Shown one piece after another: positions 23,201-38,200 of a stretch of 64,000 bases of DNA. The DNA comes from Sciurus carolinensis. Lineage: Eukaryota > Chordata > Mammalia > Rodentia > Sciuridae. Every line of letters starts with the position of its first letter. Positions within the stretch are counted from its first letter, which is position 1. Location of the stretch: the NCBI RefSeq assembly GCF_902686445.1, contig NC_062219.1, positions 114,453,160 through 114,517,159 on the forward strand, given 5' to 3'. The notes under the pieces were generated by a model. The model worked only from the letters and a program-made list of their open reading frames with translations. It did not search any database and had not been told where the DNA came from. Both the position numbers and the translations under genes were made by a program.

Positions 23201-26200
23201 TACTTATTCCCATTCCTTTGATGTTCTCATCCAGTTTCACAGCTTTAAATAGCATTTATACACTGCTACTTCCATACTTCCATTTCTAGTTCAGAAAGGT
23301 CCTATATGATATCCAGACTCATATATTCAACTGTCTACTCCACAGCTCCACCTGGATGTCTAACAGACATTTGAAATTAAATATCTCCAAAGTCTAGCTC
23401 CCAATCTTCCACTGAATCTGTTTCTCCTGCAGACTTCCCCATCTAAATGAGCATCTCTATCCCTCTAAAGTTCAGGACACAGATCTTGGAATTTTCTTTG
23501 ACTTTTCTCTTTTGCATCCCATAAGAGATCCATGAGCAAATTTTGCTGGTTTTATTTTAACAATGACCACTCTTCCCACTCCTGCTGCTGTAGCAATCTT
23601 AGCTATCACCATCTCTTGACCTGATGACTGCAACAGATTCTGAAATGGTCTCCCTCCTTTCCTCTTTTGTCCCCTTCAGTTTGTTCTTGGCATAGCATCT
23701 AAAATGATCTTATTAAAAGTAAACTGTGTCATTCTTTTTTTGCAAAAATCCACCAAAGGCTTCCCATGTCTTTTAAAGTAAAAGCCAAATCCCCGGTATT
23801 TGGCCTACAAGGCCTGCATTAGCTGCCATACTACCTTTCCCCAGTCCCTCTGATCTCATCTCCGGGTTGGCTCTCTTCTTCTCCCTCCTCTCCAGTCATA
23901 CTGGTCTCCTCACTGTTCCTAGCACACAGAGGATGTCCTTGTGCTTTTACTGTGTCCTCTGCCTGTATAATTGCCCGAGACAGCCTGGCTTCTCACCTCC
24001 TTCAGCCATTTGCTGTAATGTCACCTGCTCAGCAAGATAATCTCTTGACTATCCAGTTTAAAATGGCAACCCCACCAGGAGTGGTGGTACAGGCCTGTAA
24101 TCTCAGCAGCTCTTGGGAGGCTGAGGAGGATCCTGAGTTCAAAGTCAGCCTCAGTGAAAGGGAGGCACTAAGCAACTGAGTGAAACCCTGTCTCTAAGTA
24201 AAATACAAAAAAGGGCTGGGGATGTGGCTCAGTGGTTAAGTGCCCCAGAACCTGCCCTCAAAAAAGGCAACTCCTGCTCCCAGAACTCCATGCCTCCCCC
24301 TCTCCACTTTATTTTTAGCCATTGCACTTATCATCACCTAACAAACTATATACATTACGACATTTTAACATACTACATGTTTCACTGGAGCCAAGTTCAG
24401 TATGTGACATATAATGTTTTTATCAAATATTTGTTGAATAAATGAATAAAAGGGAAAAACAGATGGACACTAAAATTAGGAAGATATACATAATTTTCTT
24501 TTTCCTTAAGTCAGCAGTTCTAATCCCTTTTTAGATCAGGGACATGGAAAATCTGAAGAAAGCTATGGTCCTACCCTCTCCTACCACCTACCAAATGCTC
24601 TTCTGAACATAACACAAAATTCTACATTCAGTTCAGGGCAATCCCACATAACCCCATACATGGAAATCCATCTATAAACTGCAAATTGAGAAGCCCTTTT
24701 CAAACACATGATCAGTGGTATCTCCTTAAGCCTGGGTTATTGGGGAACCATGCTAAAAACAGGAACTTGGCAGGGTCTTTCTTTCTAGCACTTGAGGTTT
24801 CTCAGTGAAGTCCAAAAATTGCTCACCTGGGCTTCATTTGCAAACTCCTCAGCTGAATTTTTCTGCATGAGAGTGGCCAGGTAGGCAAACCTGCGGCTAC
24901 TGGCTGTGGCCTCTAGGTTGTAGAGCTGCCAGAGCAAAGAGAGGCAATGCACCCGCTGCTGTAGGACTGCCAGCTTCTTCTTACTGTTGGGAAGCATGAG
25001 GTAGTTAGTTAGCACACCCGTATTCTTCACCAATGCCCAACCCTCCCTCCACACAAGAGACCCAGGTCTACTCATCAGGGGCCATCTACAGATCTACACA
25101 GAAATATTACTGGAATTCCACTGCTCCTAACCCCATATACCATTTTAATTCATCCCTCTACAACAGGAAAAGTCCAGAAAAAGATTTTTTAAAAATGTTT
25201 ATTCTTTGACTTTCTATTTGCCACATTTAATTGGCTGGGGGAATAAGGTGGAAGACCTAGAAGTGTTATATTTATTTGCTATATGCATATATGTATATGC
25301 TATCTATTACGTATTTTGTTATATGCTTGTTTGCTAATGTTTGAAGGTTACTTGATAGCAAGAAAAATAGGACTCTTAGATGAATACAAGAAAAGCTCTA
25401 GGCTGGGTCCTACTTTAGCTGTGATTCTCTGTAGCCCTAAAGGGAACCAGGACAATTTGGTCAGGCTTCTCACTTCTCACTGGGGTTATTTGGAGGTTGG
25501 CTCAGGAAACAGGAATGCCAATACTTTTCTAGAAATGTTTGGAAAAAGACACCAATCCAGGTCCAAGGGAAATTCCTTTTCAGCAGTCGAAGGGCTTGCC
25601 TAGCCAATTTTTTGGCCAAGGTGATCTGTCCCATGTTGAAACAGACCTGGAGTTGGCAAAATAAGAAACAGTTGTGTAAATGTGGGAAGAATACCATGGA
25701 TAAGGTTTTGTTTTTGTACCGGGAAGTGAACCCAGGGGTGTTCTACCACTGAGTTATATCTCCAAGTCCTTTCTATTTTTTATTTTGAGATAGGGTCTCA
25801 CTAAGTTGCAGACACTAGCCTCAAACTTGCAATCCTCCTGCCTCAGCCTCCCCAGTCACTGGGATTACAAGCGTGTGCTACCACGTCCAGCTACGGACAA
25901 GGTTTTATATGCAATACACTGGCTCTTTCATTTGGAGACGTGTAGCTGGGATCACTGAGGTGCTAGAGTGAACTGAATTGGAGCACAGCCTGATCAGAAG
26001 TCACACTAACAAGCACCAGCAGAGCCAAAAGCAGTAAAGGGGTTAGGAAACAGGATTCTGAAGAAAGCACCTTCCTTTCTCATTTCCTACACATCTGTCA
26101 GTGGGCAGAAGAGAAAGACTGAAAGTTAGAAAGTGGTGCTGCTAGATTGAGATGGCATCATCATTTGGGTGGAGACTCAGATACTCTCAGCTGCCAGAAA

Positions 26201-29200
26201 GCATCTGAAAGATCACTAAATCCTGTATCTCTCCTTCCTAAATAGGTTATACTACCTGAGTAGATATGGAGGTAGGTGTTGCGTTTCAAAACTACCTTGA
26301 GGATATCCTATAACTTCATGTTCTAAGGCTGAATCTCCCAAGAAAGTAATGAAGTTTATGTGATTCTTGAACAATCTTGGGAGAACTGCAAAATAATTTC
26401 TTTTTATAAAAGGAAAAAGTATTTAACTCTGCTCCAAAGATCGCTTGGTTAAAGCAAAAATAATGCAACATTGGAAAACTCTAGTATTCTTTTTAATCTA
26501 CAAAGGCATAAATATTAGGTTTAAGTTCATAACTAGATTATCTTAATGTTTATCACAAAATTAGTTTATTTACTCCAGTGAGCAAAGACATAAATGAATA
26601 ATTCACAGAAAATAAATAGAAATAAGTAATGAACATAAGAATAAAGAACCTTTGTAATTAGTGGTACACATTAAAACACAATCTAACTTGTCTAGGAATT
26701 AGCAAGTTTAGAAAAGACTGATAATATCTGATGTTGTTAAGGATATGAAGAAATGGGAAAAATTCAAATTGATATAATATTTTTAGTGGGCAATTTGGTA
26801 ATATATTTAGTAAATGTAAAATTGTTCATATCTTCTGCCATAGCATTTCTACCTTTGGGAATTTCTCTTACAGAAAGGGAAGAGAGAGATTTAACAAGAA
26901 AATTCACTATAGAAATTTTCAACTCCCAAATGAGAGACAACATAAATGCACATGAAAAAAAGGAAGAAACTATGATATAGTCATACAGTGGAGTACTTGG
27001 CAGTTGTAATTTTTTGATACATCAATATGTATACACATATGCAAATATGTTCAATTTGTACTATGAAAATTAAAATTAGCTGCAGAGGTAAGAGAATATA
27101 GAATATGATCCTATTAAAAATGATATAATTGAAAAATGACATGATTGTGTGTATTGTTGGTATACACATGATGGGGGTGACATGAGATTAGTAGGGACTT
27201 TTTCATTTTCTTTATAACATATACTTCTATAAAATTTATACAACTCTTTATTACATTATTACATTTATAATCACACACAAAAGAATCATGAAGGGATTAA
27301 AAAATAGGGTAACTCTTAGAAAAAAACAAAACTTCAAGGTTACTCCCATTCTTACCTCTGACCGAAGCCTGCAGAAAGTGGCCTCCTCAAACTGACAGAT
27401 CTTCACTTTGTGCTTTTTCAAGAATGAGAATGCTGAGGGCTGACCCAGAAGACTGCTTGCCTTCCTTAAATAAAAGAAGGCCTTCAAACAGACAAGGGAG
27501 GAAGAATTTGGATTAGGATTAGGATGGTGCTGGGGGTAAGGTTAGGATGAGGGTCAAGATCTGAATTTGAATCAGGTTTGGGATTTCGAGGTGAAGTTAG
27601 GGCCCAGCCTGCTGAGTCAAGGGCAGCGCCAGTGTGGGTTGGTGCTCTTTTTTACCACATTCCTATTTCATGTCTTCTAAATCCCTCCAGCTTCTCTCTC
27701 TCCCATTTTCTTCTACTTTCTACACCTAGAGACTTGATAGTAAGCATTCTCAAATTCCCAAAGTAAAAAGGCTCAGGGCAAGGGCCAAAGAGCTGTTTGC
27801 TCACCATGTAATTATCTGACAGGTCCAAGGAGGCAGCAGCAGCCTCCAGCAGGTAATAAAATGCACAGTTGGTTTCTCCAACAACCAAGCAGTGCTGGGT
27901 GAGCGGTGAGAGCACTAATTTCAGGACTTCCTCACAGCGGCAGGGTTTTGTGGTCAACAGGTCTTTCTCGGGGCTGGTCTGAGCCAGCTTCTTGTTCACT
28001 TGCTCTAGGAACTCTTCCTCTGTTCTTTGTGGAGAAAAGATCAAGAACTAAGAGTGGCCACAAAGTTGCCATTTTTGTTGGGGCATTACCAGGTCTCAAA
28101 ACCACTTTTCCCAGGAAGCTTCTGTATAATTTATTCATTTTATGTCTATCTGTTTCCTCTATTGCTCTATAAGTTTTTATAAGTCAGGAACCAGAGCTAT
28201 AACTGCAATGCTCTTTTAGGGATTAAAAATAATTTAAAGCCAGCCAGGCACAGTGGTGCATGCCTGTAATACCAACTCCTGAGGAGGCTGAGGCAGCAGG
28301 ACTGCAAGTTCAGGGCTGGGCTGGGCAACTTAGCAAGACCCTGTCTCAAAATAAAATAAAAAGGGCTGAGGATATAGCTTAATGGTAGAGCACCCCAGAA
28401 TTCCATCCCAGTATTGGAACAAACAAACAAACAAAAAACAGGAAAAAAATTCCAAAAACCCAAAACCAACCTAAGTACCTCATAATAAAAATGGGGAAAC
28501 ACCACATCTGAAGAGTAAACTAACAAAGTAAATATTAAATAAAACAAAAATGATATAAATCAATAAGTAATAATATATCTAATAGTATATTTCAATTTTG
28601 TAATAGCATATTTGAATATTATTGTATATAGCATCATCAATCCATAATTCTATAAGGCAGGCAAAATTGCTTCTCTTTACTAGTGAGGAAACTAATGATC
28701 AGAGAAATTACATGACTTATGGTATTATAGTCAATGAGAGGTAGAACCCAAATTAGAGCTCATCTCTCTGACTACTAGTATTCACTTTACAAAGGAAACC
28801 TGAGGTCAAAAGAGGTCAGATATTCCTGAACCACAATAATCTAAAACAGTAGGAATTGAAGAGGGACTTGAAGGTTGGCCAACATGCTAATAAACTGAGG
28901 GAGGTAGAGGTATTCAGCACTGAAAGAGGGATACATGACACAGGTCAGTATGGGGTGGTTCATATGGAATACAGGTTTTTTGATTGTTTGAAATCAGTAG
29001 AGTATCATGTTAGATAAGGGGGATGAGAAACTATGCCTAGAGCAGCTGGTGAAAATGACAGTTTAAAATTGATGGAATAGGCATTAGAAAGTCAGGCAGT
29101 ACTTGGTTAGGAAACACGCATTTATTTTCATATCACCTGAAGCAAAAAAAATAATCAAAAGATTTATAGCTGGAAAAAATATGCTTTCTATACAGTGTTT

Positions 29201-32200
29201 GAAAGCTTAAATAAAATTATTCCTGACCCTTAAGAAATAATTTCCCTATAGAGAACTGTCAGCCTGAATTTGCGGTTGATTACAAGAGTTCCCACTTTTC
29301 ACATTCTTTGCTGTGCAGAACCTTTCTAATTTGATGCCATCCCAAAGGAAATAAGAATGTGAATAGAGAGTCTATAGAATGGGAGAAAATCTTTGCTAGT
29401 TATTCTTCTGACAGAGGATTAATATTCAGAATATGTAAATAATTCAAAATTCAACAGCCCCCCCAAATAACCCAATTAATAAATGGACGAATGAACTAAA
29501 CAGATACTTCTCAGAAGAAGAAATACATATGGCCAATAAATATATGAAAAAATGTTGAACATCATTAGCAATTAGGAAATAAACATAAAAACTGAGATTT
29601 CTGTCTCAGTCAGAATGGCGACCATCAAGAATACAAACAATAATACATGCAGGAGAGGATCGGGAGAAAAAAGGAACACTTTTACACTGTTGGTGGAACT
29701 GTAAATCAGTACAATCCCTATGGAAATCAATATGGCATTTCCTCAATAGACTAGAAATAGAACCAACATATATCCCAGCTATACCACTCCTCATTATTTA
29801 TCCTAAAAAATTAAAGTCATCATACATAGCAATGCATGCATATCCATGTTTATAGCAGCACAATTCACGATACCTAAACTACAGAACCAACCTAGGTATC
29901 CATCAACAGATGAATGGATAAATAAAATGTGGTATATATACACAATGTAGTTTTATTCAGCCATAAAGAAAAATAAGTCATTTGTGGGAAAATAGATGGA
30001 ACTCAAGAACATTATGTTAAGCAAAATAAGCCAAACTCAGAAGGTCAAGAGTCGTAGGTTTTCTCTCATATATTGCAGCTACAGAGGAAAAAGGAAAAAA
30101 AAGTTAATGGTGGGATCTCATGAAAGTTGAAGGGAGATCAGCAGAGTAGAGGAAAGGGACCAGGAGAAAGGAGGAGGAGAGGGAAAGGGGAAATACTGGT
30201 GAATGATATTGGCTGAATTATATAGTGTGCATGTCTGAGTATGAAACAACAAATCCCACCATTATATACAATTATAATGCACCAATAAAAAAATGAAAAT
30301 AAAAAATTCTCTTCCTGAGGGATCAGACTCCCCTCTGGTATGAGGGTGAGGTGAGTCCCCCAGTTTGATGGCTATCTGTCTCTCACTCTGGGCCCTGTGT
30401 ATCCACCCTCGGCAACTTCATCTACCTGCTGTGTTGTTTACTTGAGAAGGTCTCCTGACTTCTGAATGTTTTTTCCTGGAAATGAAAACTATCTGTGGGG
30501 AGAAAAGATACAATTATCTTTAATTATCCATGTTTGGATTAACAGGACATTTAAAATTCCTGACTACCTTTTTCTCTGCAACTTACAACACAAAATTAGG
30601 ATGATACAGTATAAAGTCCTAGTGACAAATATTTGTGATCTGCATAGTAACTCTCATTGTCAATTTCCTCAAACCAGTTCCCAGCTTGAAGGAGATGTTT
30701 GTTAAATGAAAGAAAAAATGAAAAAAGTTATGTGTCCATTCTGGTTTGATGAATACTTCTAATGGTGGAAATCCCTAAATACATTTGGATCAAGTTGATG
30801 ACCAGATCAGAGTGAATTGTAGGGCCTAACATCAATGGAAGAAAACCATGGTGAGCATAAGATGCTGTAGTCTACTAGCTGACCTTAACTAGCTTTTATC
30901 TTCCACATTTGACCTTTTGCAGCTGCCATCCACAGATAAAAACAGCAAATATTAAGAATGATGTTTGAGATTTTATCATGGAAAGGATTGATAGAGTCTA
31001 AATGAACTGTTATAGGGAGAATTTGGGTTAAATAAAAGGACTGGCTCTCTGAAGTAATGATAAGTAAGGAAAAGGGTTTGGCAGCACTATTGTGGGGCAC
31101 AATTCCCAGGGGCACTCTCTCATTCTAGCCTCTGGGAATAGTGCCCTCTGGAATTGAGCAACATCAAGGCTGTATGGCCTGGTTATGGGAACCCCACTCA
31201 GTGTTTGGCTGGGCTCTGGAGGTTTCAAACATTTCTCCTACAGACAGACCAAACCGTCTAGTCCAAAGCTGACACTGACTTCTCAAAGGTAAAGAGGACA
31301 TACAGGAAATCCCTAAATACATTTGAAAGCACAATTTCCTTACAATACCAGATTTTGGAAACTACAAAAAAATGCAAATGCCCACAGAATTGCTCCAAGT
31401 CACTGGTTTCACCTTCATAGAATCATGATACTGTTATAGGTAGAATAGGTATTAGGGTCATAGGTCAAATCCCTCATTTTGGCCTTTCACCAGGAACAAT
31501 CTACCACTTCTTCCCTACAGTCCCCACCTCCCACCCTCTAACCAAACCAACTCATGACAAAGAACAGAAGGAGATTTGGCTGAATCTTGACAGATGGTTT
31601 CAAACATGGAAGATGGCACAATTAGGAAAAATAGGTGGAGCTGCAAGAAGGTAGATCCCAGCCTGATGAAAGAAGAAATTTTCTGATAGGTCAAGACAAA
31701 GAAATGTGATGTCGTGTAGGTAAGCTAACTGAAAAAGTTAAAACAAAGATAGATCACCTCTGATCTGGTTTAATAGGCTATGGTGAACATCTATCCACTA
31801 ATACAGGCTTCTTCAAATAGCTAACTCCATTATCCCTCAGGATTCAATTCTGGCATTATCTCCTTCAGGGAAGTGTCTTCTCTGAAACGTTCTTCAGTCT
31901 GGGTTAATGGCACCTTTTACTAGGCATCCCTAAACCTGATGTGTAGGCCATTTTCATTGTTTTTACCACACCATACTAAAATTCTCAATTTATACCTATT
32001 ACCCCAAAACTGATAGCTTCAGGAGTTCAGAGGCTAAGGCTTACTCACATTGTATCCCTAACATCCAGTGTAGCAGCTGATACATGTAAGGACTCAATAT
32101 ATGTGTAGTGAATCAAAAAGTAATGAAGGCAATGACTGAATTGTACTGTGTACCTAACATGTCCTTGGCAATAAAAGCTGCACATTACATATTTTAATCA

Positions 32201-35200
32201 ATTCAATTCTCAAAATGACAATATGAAGTTGATATTACTACTTTTCCCATTTAATTCAGATCGAGTAACTTTCCCAAGATAGCTAACAAAAACAAATATG
32301 AAAAAGGTTCCTTTGAACTCTGAGGTCACGTTTTTAAAAAAATCTCTGGTACTTCAGGGTTAAATAGTTCCTTCCTACATACTTTCTCCCATCATCTGAT
32401 TTAACTTTTTGATGAAGAGCTCCAAGTGCATGGATAAAGAGCTGCCCACACATATTCTTTCTGCCTCCTGGGTTTACCTTGGGGAGAAGGCAGCTGCAAT
32501 TTGTCTGTGGTCACTTGTGTTAGCACTGAGCCTGTATCTTTGTAAGTACAGAATCTAAAGGTCCCACCAGAGCGCTTAGTAGAACAGATTGCAAAACGAT
32601 GAAAAGGGACGAAGTCCCCTCCATGGCAGCTCCCACAGCGGCAGGCCAAATCTTGGAGAAAACAGGCACATTCAAGGTGCAATGCAATCTGTTGTTCCTT
32701 GGGCCACAGCTCCCAAGCAGCTTCCCGCAATAGAGGCATTCCAAATTCTAGAACATCAGTTTGAGGCAGGGACGGTTCTTTTTGCAGACTGAGAGGAGAT
32801 GCTGAGCCTGCATCTGAAATTTAGGAAAATTCAAGTGAGAGTCTCCCTTATAGTATTTTTCTATATGGCAAACTTCCAAGCACACTGTTGCTACTTTATA
32901 AGGTTTTATTTTCAACTCATGGTTGGTGTGCCTGTCTTTGTAGAAAGAATTTTATACCTATATGAAAGTGATATCGACTATTTCTACTAAATATTATGGT
33001 ACAAAATGGAATAAATTGTTAGTTTTACTGAAATACAGTGGGAAGATTTTTTGATGGTTCCTCCTAAATGGAGCATTTTTACTTTGAATTGTTACAAATC
33101 TCAAATCATCGGAAATATTCTCTTTAAACACAGAGCACAAACAATTCAAAGTCAAAGAGAAAGTATTTGTGGATTATATGTGCTGTGGATCATCCATGCT
33201 ATGATTTTATTCTTTCATATGAAGAATCTGAGATAGGCTGTTCAATTGATATTTTGCTCTGTTCAGGTCTGTTTCAATATCACGTGTGTCTATTTTCCTT
33301 ATGAATTTCTAAAATTCAAGATGATTTATCCTTTTTTCTTATTATTTGTACTAGAAAACCAGTAAATGATTAGGACAATATTTTATGAACCAAAAAATCA
33401 AAACACAAATACTAACACATGAGTTAACAAAGAGCTGGAATTAAGATAATTCTGATACAGAATATTTTTCTATTATAACCATGGCTCCTTCATAGATAAA
33501 TGAAAAATTTTCTTTCTCTTTCTGAATTGTTAGCTTTCAGAGAGAAGCCCCTAATACATGATACTGATGGTCTTTCTAAACGCAGAATACCGTCCTTCCT
33601 CACCTGACTTTTTCTTCTCTTTCGTTTGATCAATGATGTCAATAATGGATGGCACTAACATGGACTCAGCAGGAAGCTCTAGCCAGCGGAGCACATGCAT
33701 ATCCACAAGAGCTCCCAGCAACTGAAGTAGCTTATTTTTATCCCAGCCAGGCAGGAGGTGATGCAGCAGATTTATATGGAAGGAGTGACCAATGATTGCA
33801 GCACACTTGATCAGCAACTGTTCCTCTGGGCTTAGTTGATCCAGTTGGTTTACTGCTATTTCTGTCCCCGCCCCGACCACCACCGCCAAAAAGAAAAAAA
33901 GAAAAAAGAAAGGAAAATAGAGAAGTGAACAAAGTTTCTATAAACCTAGACTACATTATGTTGTTAATCTGTACATCTTTAAAAAACAAGCTTGCTTCCT
34001 GTCTACCCCTATTTACTACCCGCCTTAATCCTCTCTTTCCTACTCAGCCAAACCTCTTGAAAGAGCTCTATCTTCAAGTCCTTGTTTCCCATTAATCATT
34101 CAACCAACAACCAGGTCTCTACTACACTACTGAAACTATTCTCCTATGATCACCAAAACCCCTTGCTGGTCAACCAAAACTGTGCTCTGCATCACTCGGC
34201 TGACATTGATCCTTTCTATCTTCGTGACCTGTTAGTACTCAGATCCTTTTTTTCTTATTATAAATTATTAAACTTTCAAGTCAAATTTCCTGGTCCTAGA
34301 TCTCTTAATAATTGTAAAGATCTTAATTAACTCTGAGCACTTCATTAAATCTCTCCATATTCTGACCTAAACATTAAAGTAGTCGGTATTAAATCAGTAA
34401 GTCATCAAGTTCAAAACCTTGGAATCATCCTAAACTTTATTCTTTCCCTTACAACCTACTGGTCATTCACTGGTCCTCTTTCTAAATGTCTCTTGGATAT
34501 ACTTCATACTAAACAATTTTAGTATGAATAGCCATTTTCACCTGGATCACTATAATACCGTTTTGCACATCTCCAATTTCTTCTTATTCTCATTCCAACA
34601 ATATATTATTAACTAGTGACAAAATTAAATATCTAAAACAAAATATGATCATGTCAGTCCCCTGCTTAAATACCTTTAAAATTCAGTGTGATCTTTCACA
34701 ATCTAGCTTTGGCCTTTCATTTAGAACAAAGCTTTGCTAAGCTATTCATTTTAGCTTGCAACTTACAACCCCTTTTCCTTCCCTCACAGTGTTGACTTTG
34801 GATTAATTTTCTAGCTGTTTCCTGGGATTCCCAATAAAATTACAATGTGAGCAGTGTTACCTGGCACTATGGCTTATGCTGAGAATGACCTCTGATTTTC
34901 GACCAGGGAAAGTGTGAATCAGTTGATTGTAAGGTACAGTTTTGGGCTTACTTGAGTGTAACAATTCTTATAATAGATCATGATCCTTGCAGGGTCTAAG
35001 AGCTATGCTTATCAGGTTGTTATAAGAGATATGAGTCTTTACCTGGGAATTGGGGTTTCTAAGCATCTATGCTTCATGGTCTCATTCCCTTACACTTCGG
35101 ACTATTGCTTGAAGCTCCAGAGAACAGTCCCTGGGTTGCCATGTAAACTGTTGTAAGGACTCCCACTGAAGAAAACCACCAGCCAGTTGCTGTCCTGCTA

Positions 35201-38200
35201 GCATGCTCATTTCCTCCTAACTAAAGTCAATGCCAAGTTTGGTCTGTCATAGAGCAAAAACTGTCTAGTTGAACGTAAAATCTCCAGGGTGAAGAATTTA
35301 TGGTATCATACATTCACAGAATATTTATTATGTGCCATGATTTATTTTGCTTAATCCTTAACAGAACCCACGATATAGCATATACTGTTATCTTCATCTG
35401 ACAGATGAGAAGACTTATCAAAGGCTTCCAGCCAGTAAGTGCAAGATCCAAAAGTGTCCTAATTTTTCTGACTCCAAAGCCCCAGCAATTGACTACTCAT
35501 GTCTTTATGATGGTTTCATATATGTGTCTTATTTTCTCAACAAGATGATATTGTACTTGAAGTACATTCATCATAATATTCTTCAAGAGGGCTTAATATA
35601 GTACCTTTCACACTAAATACTTGAATAGAACATTTAAAAAACAAAACGTAATTAATCTTGAAGAATGTCTCCTCTCAAACTATGCCTGCTCAGTTCTTTG
35701 TTCTTTATCAAAATAAACATACTTTGCATTCTTTTTAATTAAACTCTTGCTATATACATAACATTATTAGCACCACAGATTTTCTTAAATCTCAGCAACA
35801 TCATCTCCCCTGCTTATTTCCTCCTTTGGCACAGGAATATGCACAAAGGGAAACTCAGGTCCTAATTTTTATTAAATAACTGTAAAAGTTTCCAGGTCAT
35901 CAAAAGAAAGCAACAGGCCATTTAAGTAAAACATTATTCATGTCTTGAAAGGGCTCTTCAGGCCCTGCTAGAACTTATTTCTTGGAGAAAAGTTTCCTTT
36001 CTAGAATAAAATCAAACCAGAATGATAATGAGGGACTTGTACTCATTCACTCACTAATTGCAGTGACACCTATAATGGGTTCACTGGAAGTATTCAAGGG
36101 ACTTGCCTTTTAACAGTGGTGGGAGAAGCACTGTATCCAAGTTCACATCATCTTTGACTGTGCAGACATAAACTTCCTGATCTTCAGAACTGGCAGGAGA
36201 AATACTATACATTGTGGATTTTATGGCATTGGCTGTAGGGAAAAAAAGACTGTGAATGAGAAAAACACCGAGCTCAGTGACCGTAGCTTTAAAGGCACAA
36301 ATGCAAGAATTTAGTCAAGAGACTACAGGATGAAGATGAATGGAAAGCACTGTGGTTTAACAATGTGTTTCACACCAACCCATCCTGCCTGTTCTCTCAT
36401 TTTCTCTTATAAACTAATAGCATTCTCTGTACCATATGATATCTAACCACTATTCACTATTACTATTTACTTTATAATAGTCCTGTTTCTATCATATCAC
36501 GACTCTAGGATGCTTTTCTGGGTTATAATTCTACCTTTCCTCCTCTCCCATCCTCCCTCCTTCCTTCTCCCATCCCCCATTCAAATCCTCAAGTCCTCCT
36601 TCTCATCAGTAATGTCCAATTCTCTGTTCTGAACTCTCATGGTTAATAACCCTATTTTCCTATCCTGATCTCCGAGGCTACTCAAAAGAAAACTGCTGCA
36701 GATTGGTTGACTGAATTGTTATCTGAGGCAGGGATTTAGTGTTTTCATCCTAGTTGCATAGTATTTGTACACTGTATTTAGCTGGGCTTAATCTGGCCCA
36801 CAATGTCAGCAGGGAATGACCACATGCTTCAAAAGGGCCAGGTGATGCTGGAGATTAAACTTCAGTGGCTAGATGAGGGTCAAACCCTGTGAGGCTAAAC
36901 TTACCTGAGAGGGTTTCCCATTTGCTGTTCTCTTCCTCCTCCTTTTCTAGGTCATGAAAGAGTAATATGTCCTTAGAGAGAAGGTCCTGGCACAGGACCT
37001 CACAATACAGGGGGATTCCAAAGCACCTGTGCAGAAGGTAGCTGCAGAAAGGTAAGTAGGTGATTGCTAACTAAAGATGCCCACTTGAGGGGAGCCAAAC
37101 ATTAAGGGTACTTCATACTGAGGGATCTTCTTTTGTTCAATTCAGATCTTGATGATATACACTAACAGAGGGAAGCAGCAGAAGGGGGAAATGTAGGAAA
37201 AAAAACAATTTCTTGTTTTTTTTTTTTTTTGTACTAGGGATTTAACTCAGGGGCTAACCACTGAGCCACATCCCCAGTTTTATTTAGAGACAGGGTCTCG
37301 CTAAGTTGCTTAGGGCTTTGCTAAGTTCCAGAGGCTGGCTTTGACTTGTGATCCTCCTGCCTCAGCCTCCTGAGTCACTGGGATTACAGGCATGCATCAC
37401 CATGCCCAGCAAGAAAAATAATTTCTGATTGGCTTTGAAATACATTTTGGTAGTAACTTTTTTTTCTCAACTATTTTGCTTCTACTGATGTTAAAAGGAA
37501 CTAACATCTCTTTGCTAAAAGGCTTGGCAGAAACTGACCTGATCATATATAACTGACATAACAAGCAAGCCATCCAAGTCCTGTCTAGTTAAAACTTAAG
37601 TGGACAGCCTGGGAGTAGCCCCTTCATAGTTTACAGGGAGACTGTCTCTGTTATGTCTAGTCTTGGACTTCATCATGGTTACTAATGCCATTCTCTCCCC
37701 CAACTCTGTTGAGCCCTGAGCCTTCTTTCTTATATTATGGCACAGGCTCCTCCCTTAATGAAGTGCCCAGCTGATCCTAGCCACTCACATCTGCAGCTCT
37801 TGGGGGATGCTCACCACCCCTAGTTCCCAACATGCCATTCTCAACAGCGAGGTTGCTGCCAACTTTGAAATGGGCACATGGATAGCCTGAGGGCTCTGTA
37901 GGAAGTGCTGGGCCCAGCCACACAGTGTGACAGGAGGGGTCAACGTCATCACCATGATGATGGGCACACTGGAGAGCAACGTTCCCAAAAACTCCCAGGA
38001 AGCTGCATCCATGTACTGGGCCTCGTCAATGAGGAAAATCAGTGGTGTTTCCCTCACTGCCTGGAAATAACAGCAAAGAAACAATAATAATCTCTGATTA
38101 GAAATAAAGGTCTACTGCAAATTTTCCATCAACAATTTATACAAAATGTCAAACAGGATGGAATTTTCAGAGTAAAATGTATTCTAAGTTCAGGTAACAT

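Larger units (their letters stand above)
22652..24826 (-). other. ADCY10-like intron 24
   Basis: 2.2-kb intron. Apart from the L2-like region and the dimeric SINE, no feature was recognised. Confidence 0.55.
28020..32477 (-). other. ADCY10-like intron 20
   Basis: The largest intron, 4.5 kb. Holds a dimeric SINE, MIR remnants (28640-28790 and 32160-32300) and an L1 3' fragment at 29345-30310. 30320-32000 has nothing recognised. Confidence 0.6.

Noticed and set aside
27507..27600. Telomere-like GGATTA/GGTTAG repeats
   Set aside because: Only a few irregular units, too degenerate for an interstitial telomere.
32401..32477. Extension of exon 20 or an internal frameshift there
   Set aside because: The frame stays open past the donor, and a shifted frame loosely resembles the next human segment. 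However, exon 21 carries that segment and joins in phase from the GTAAAC donor.
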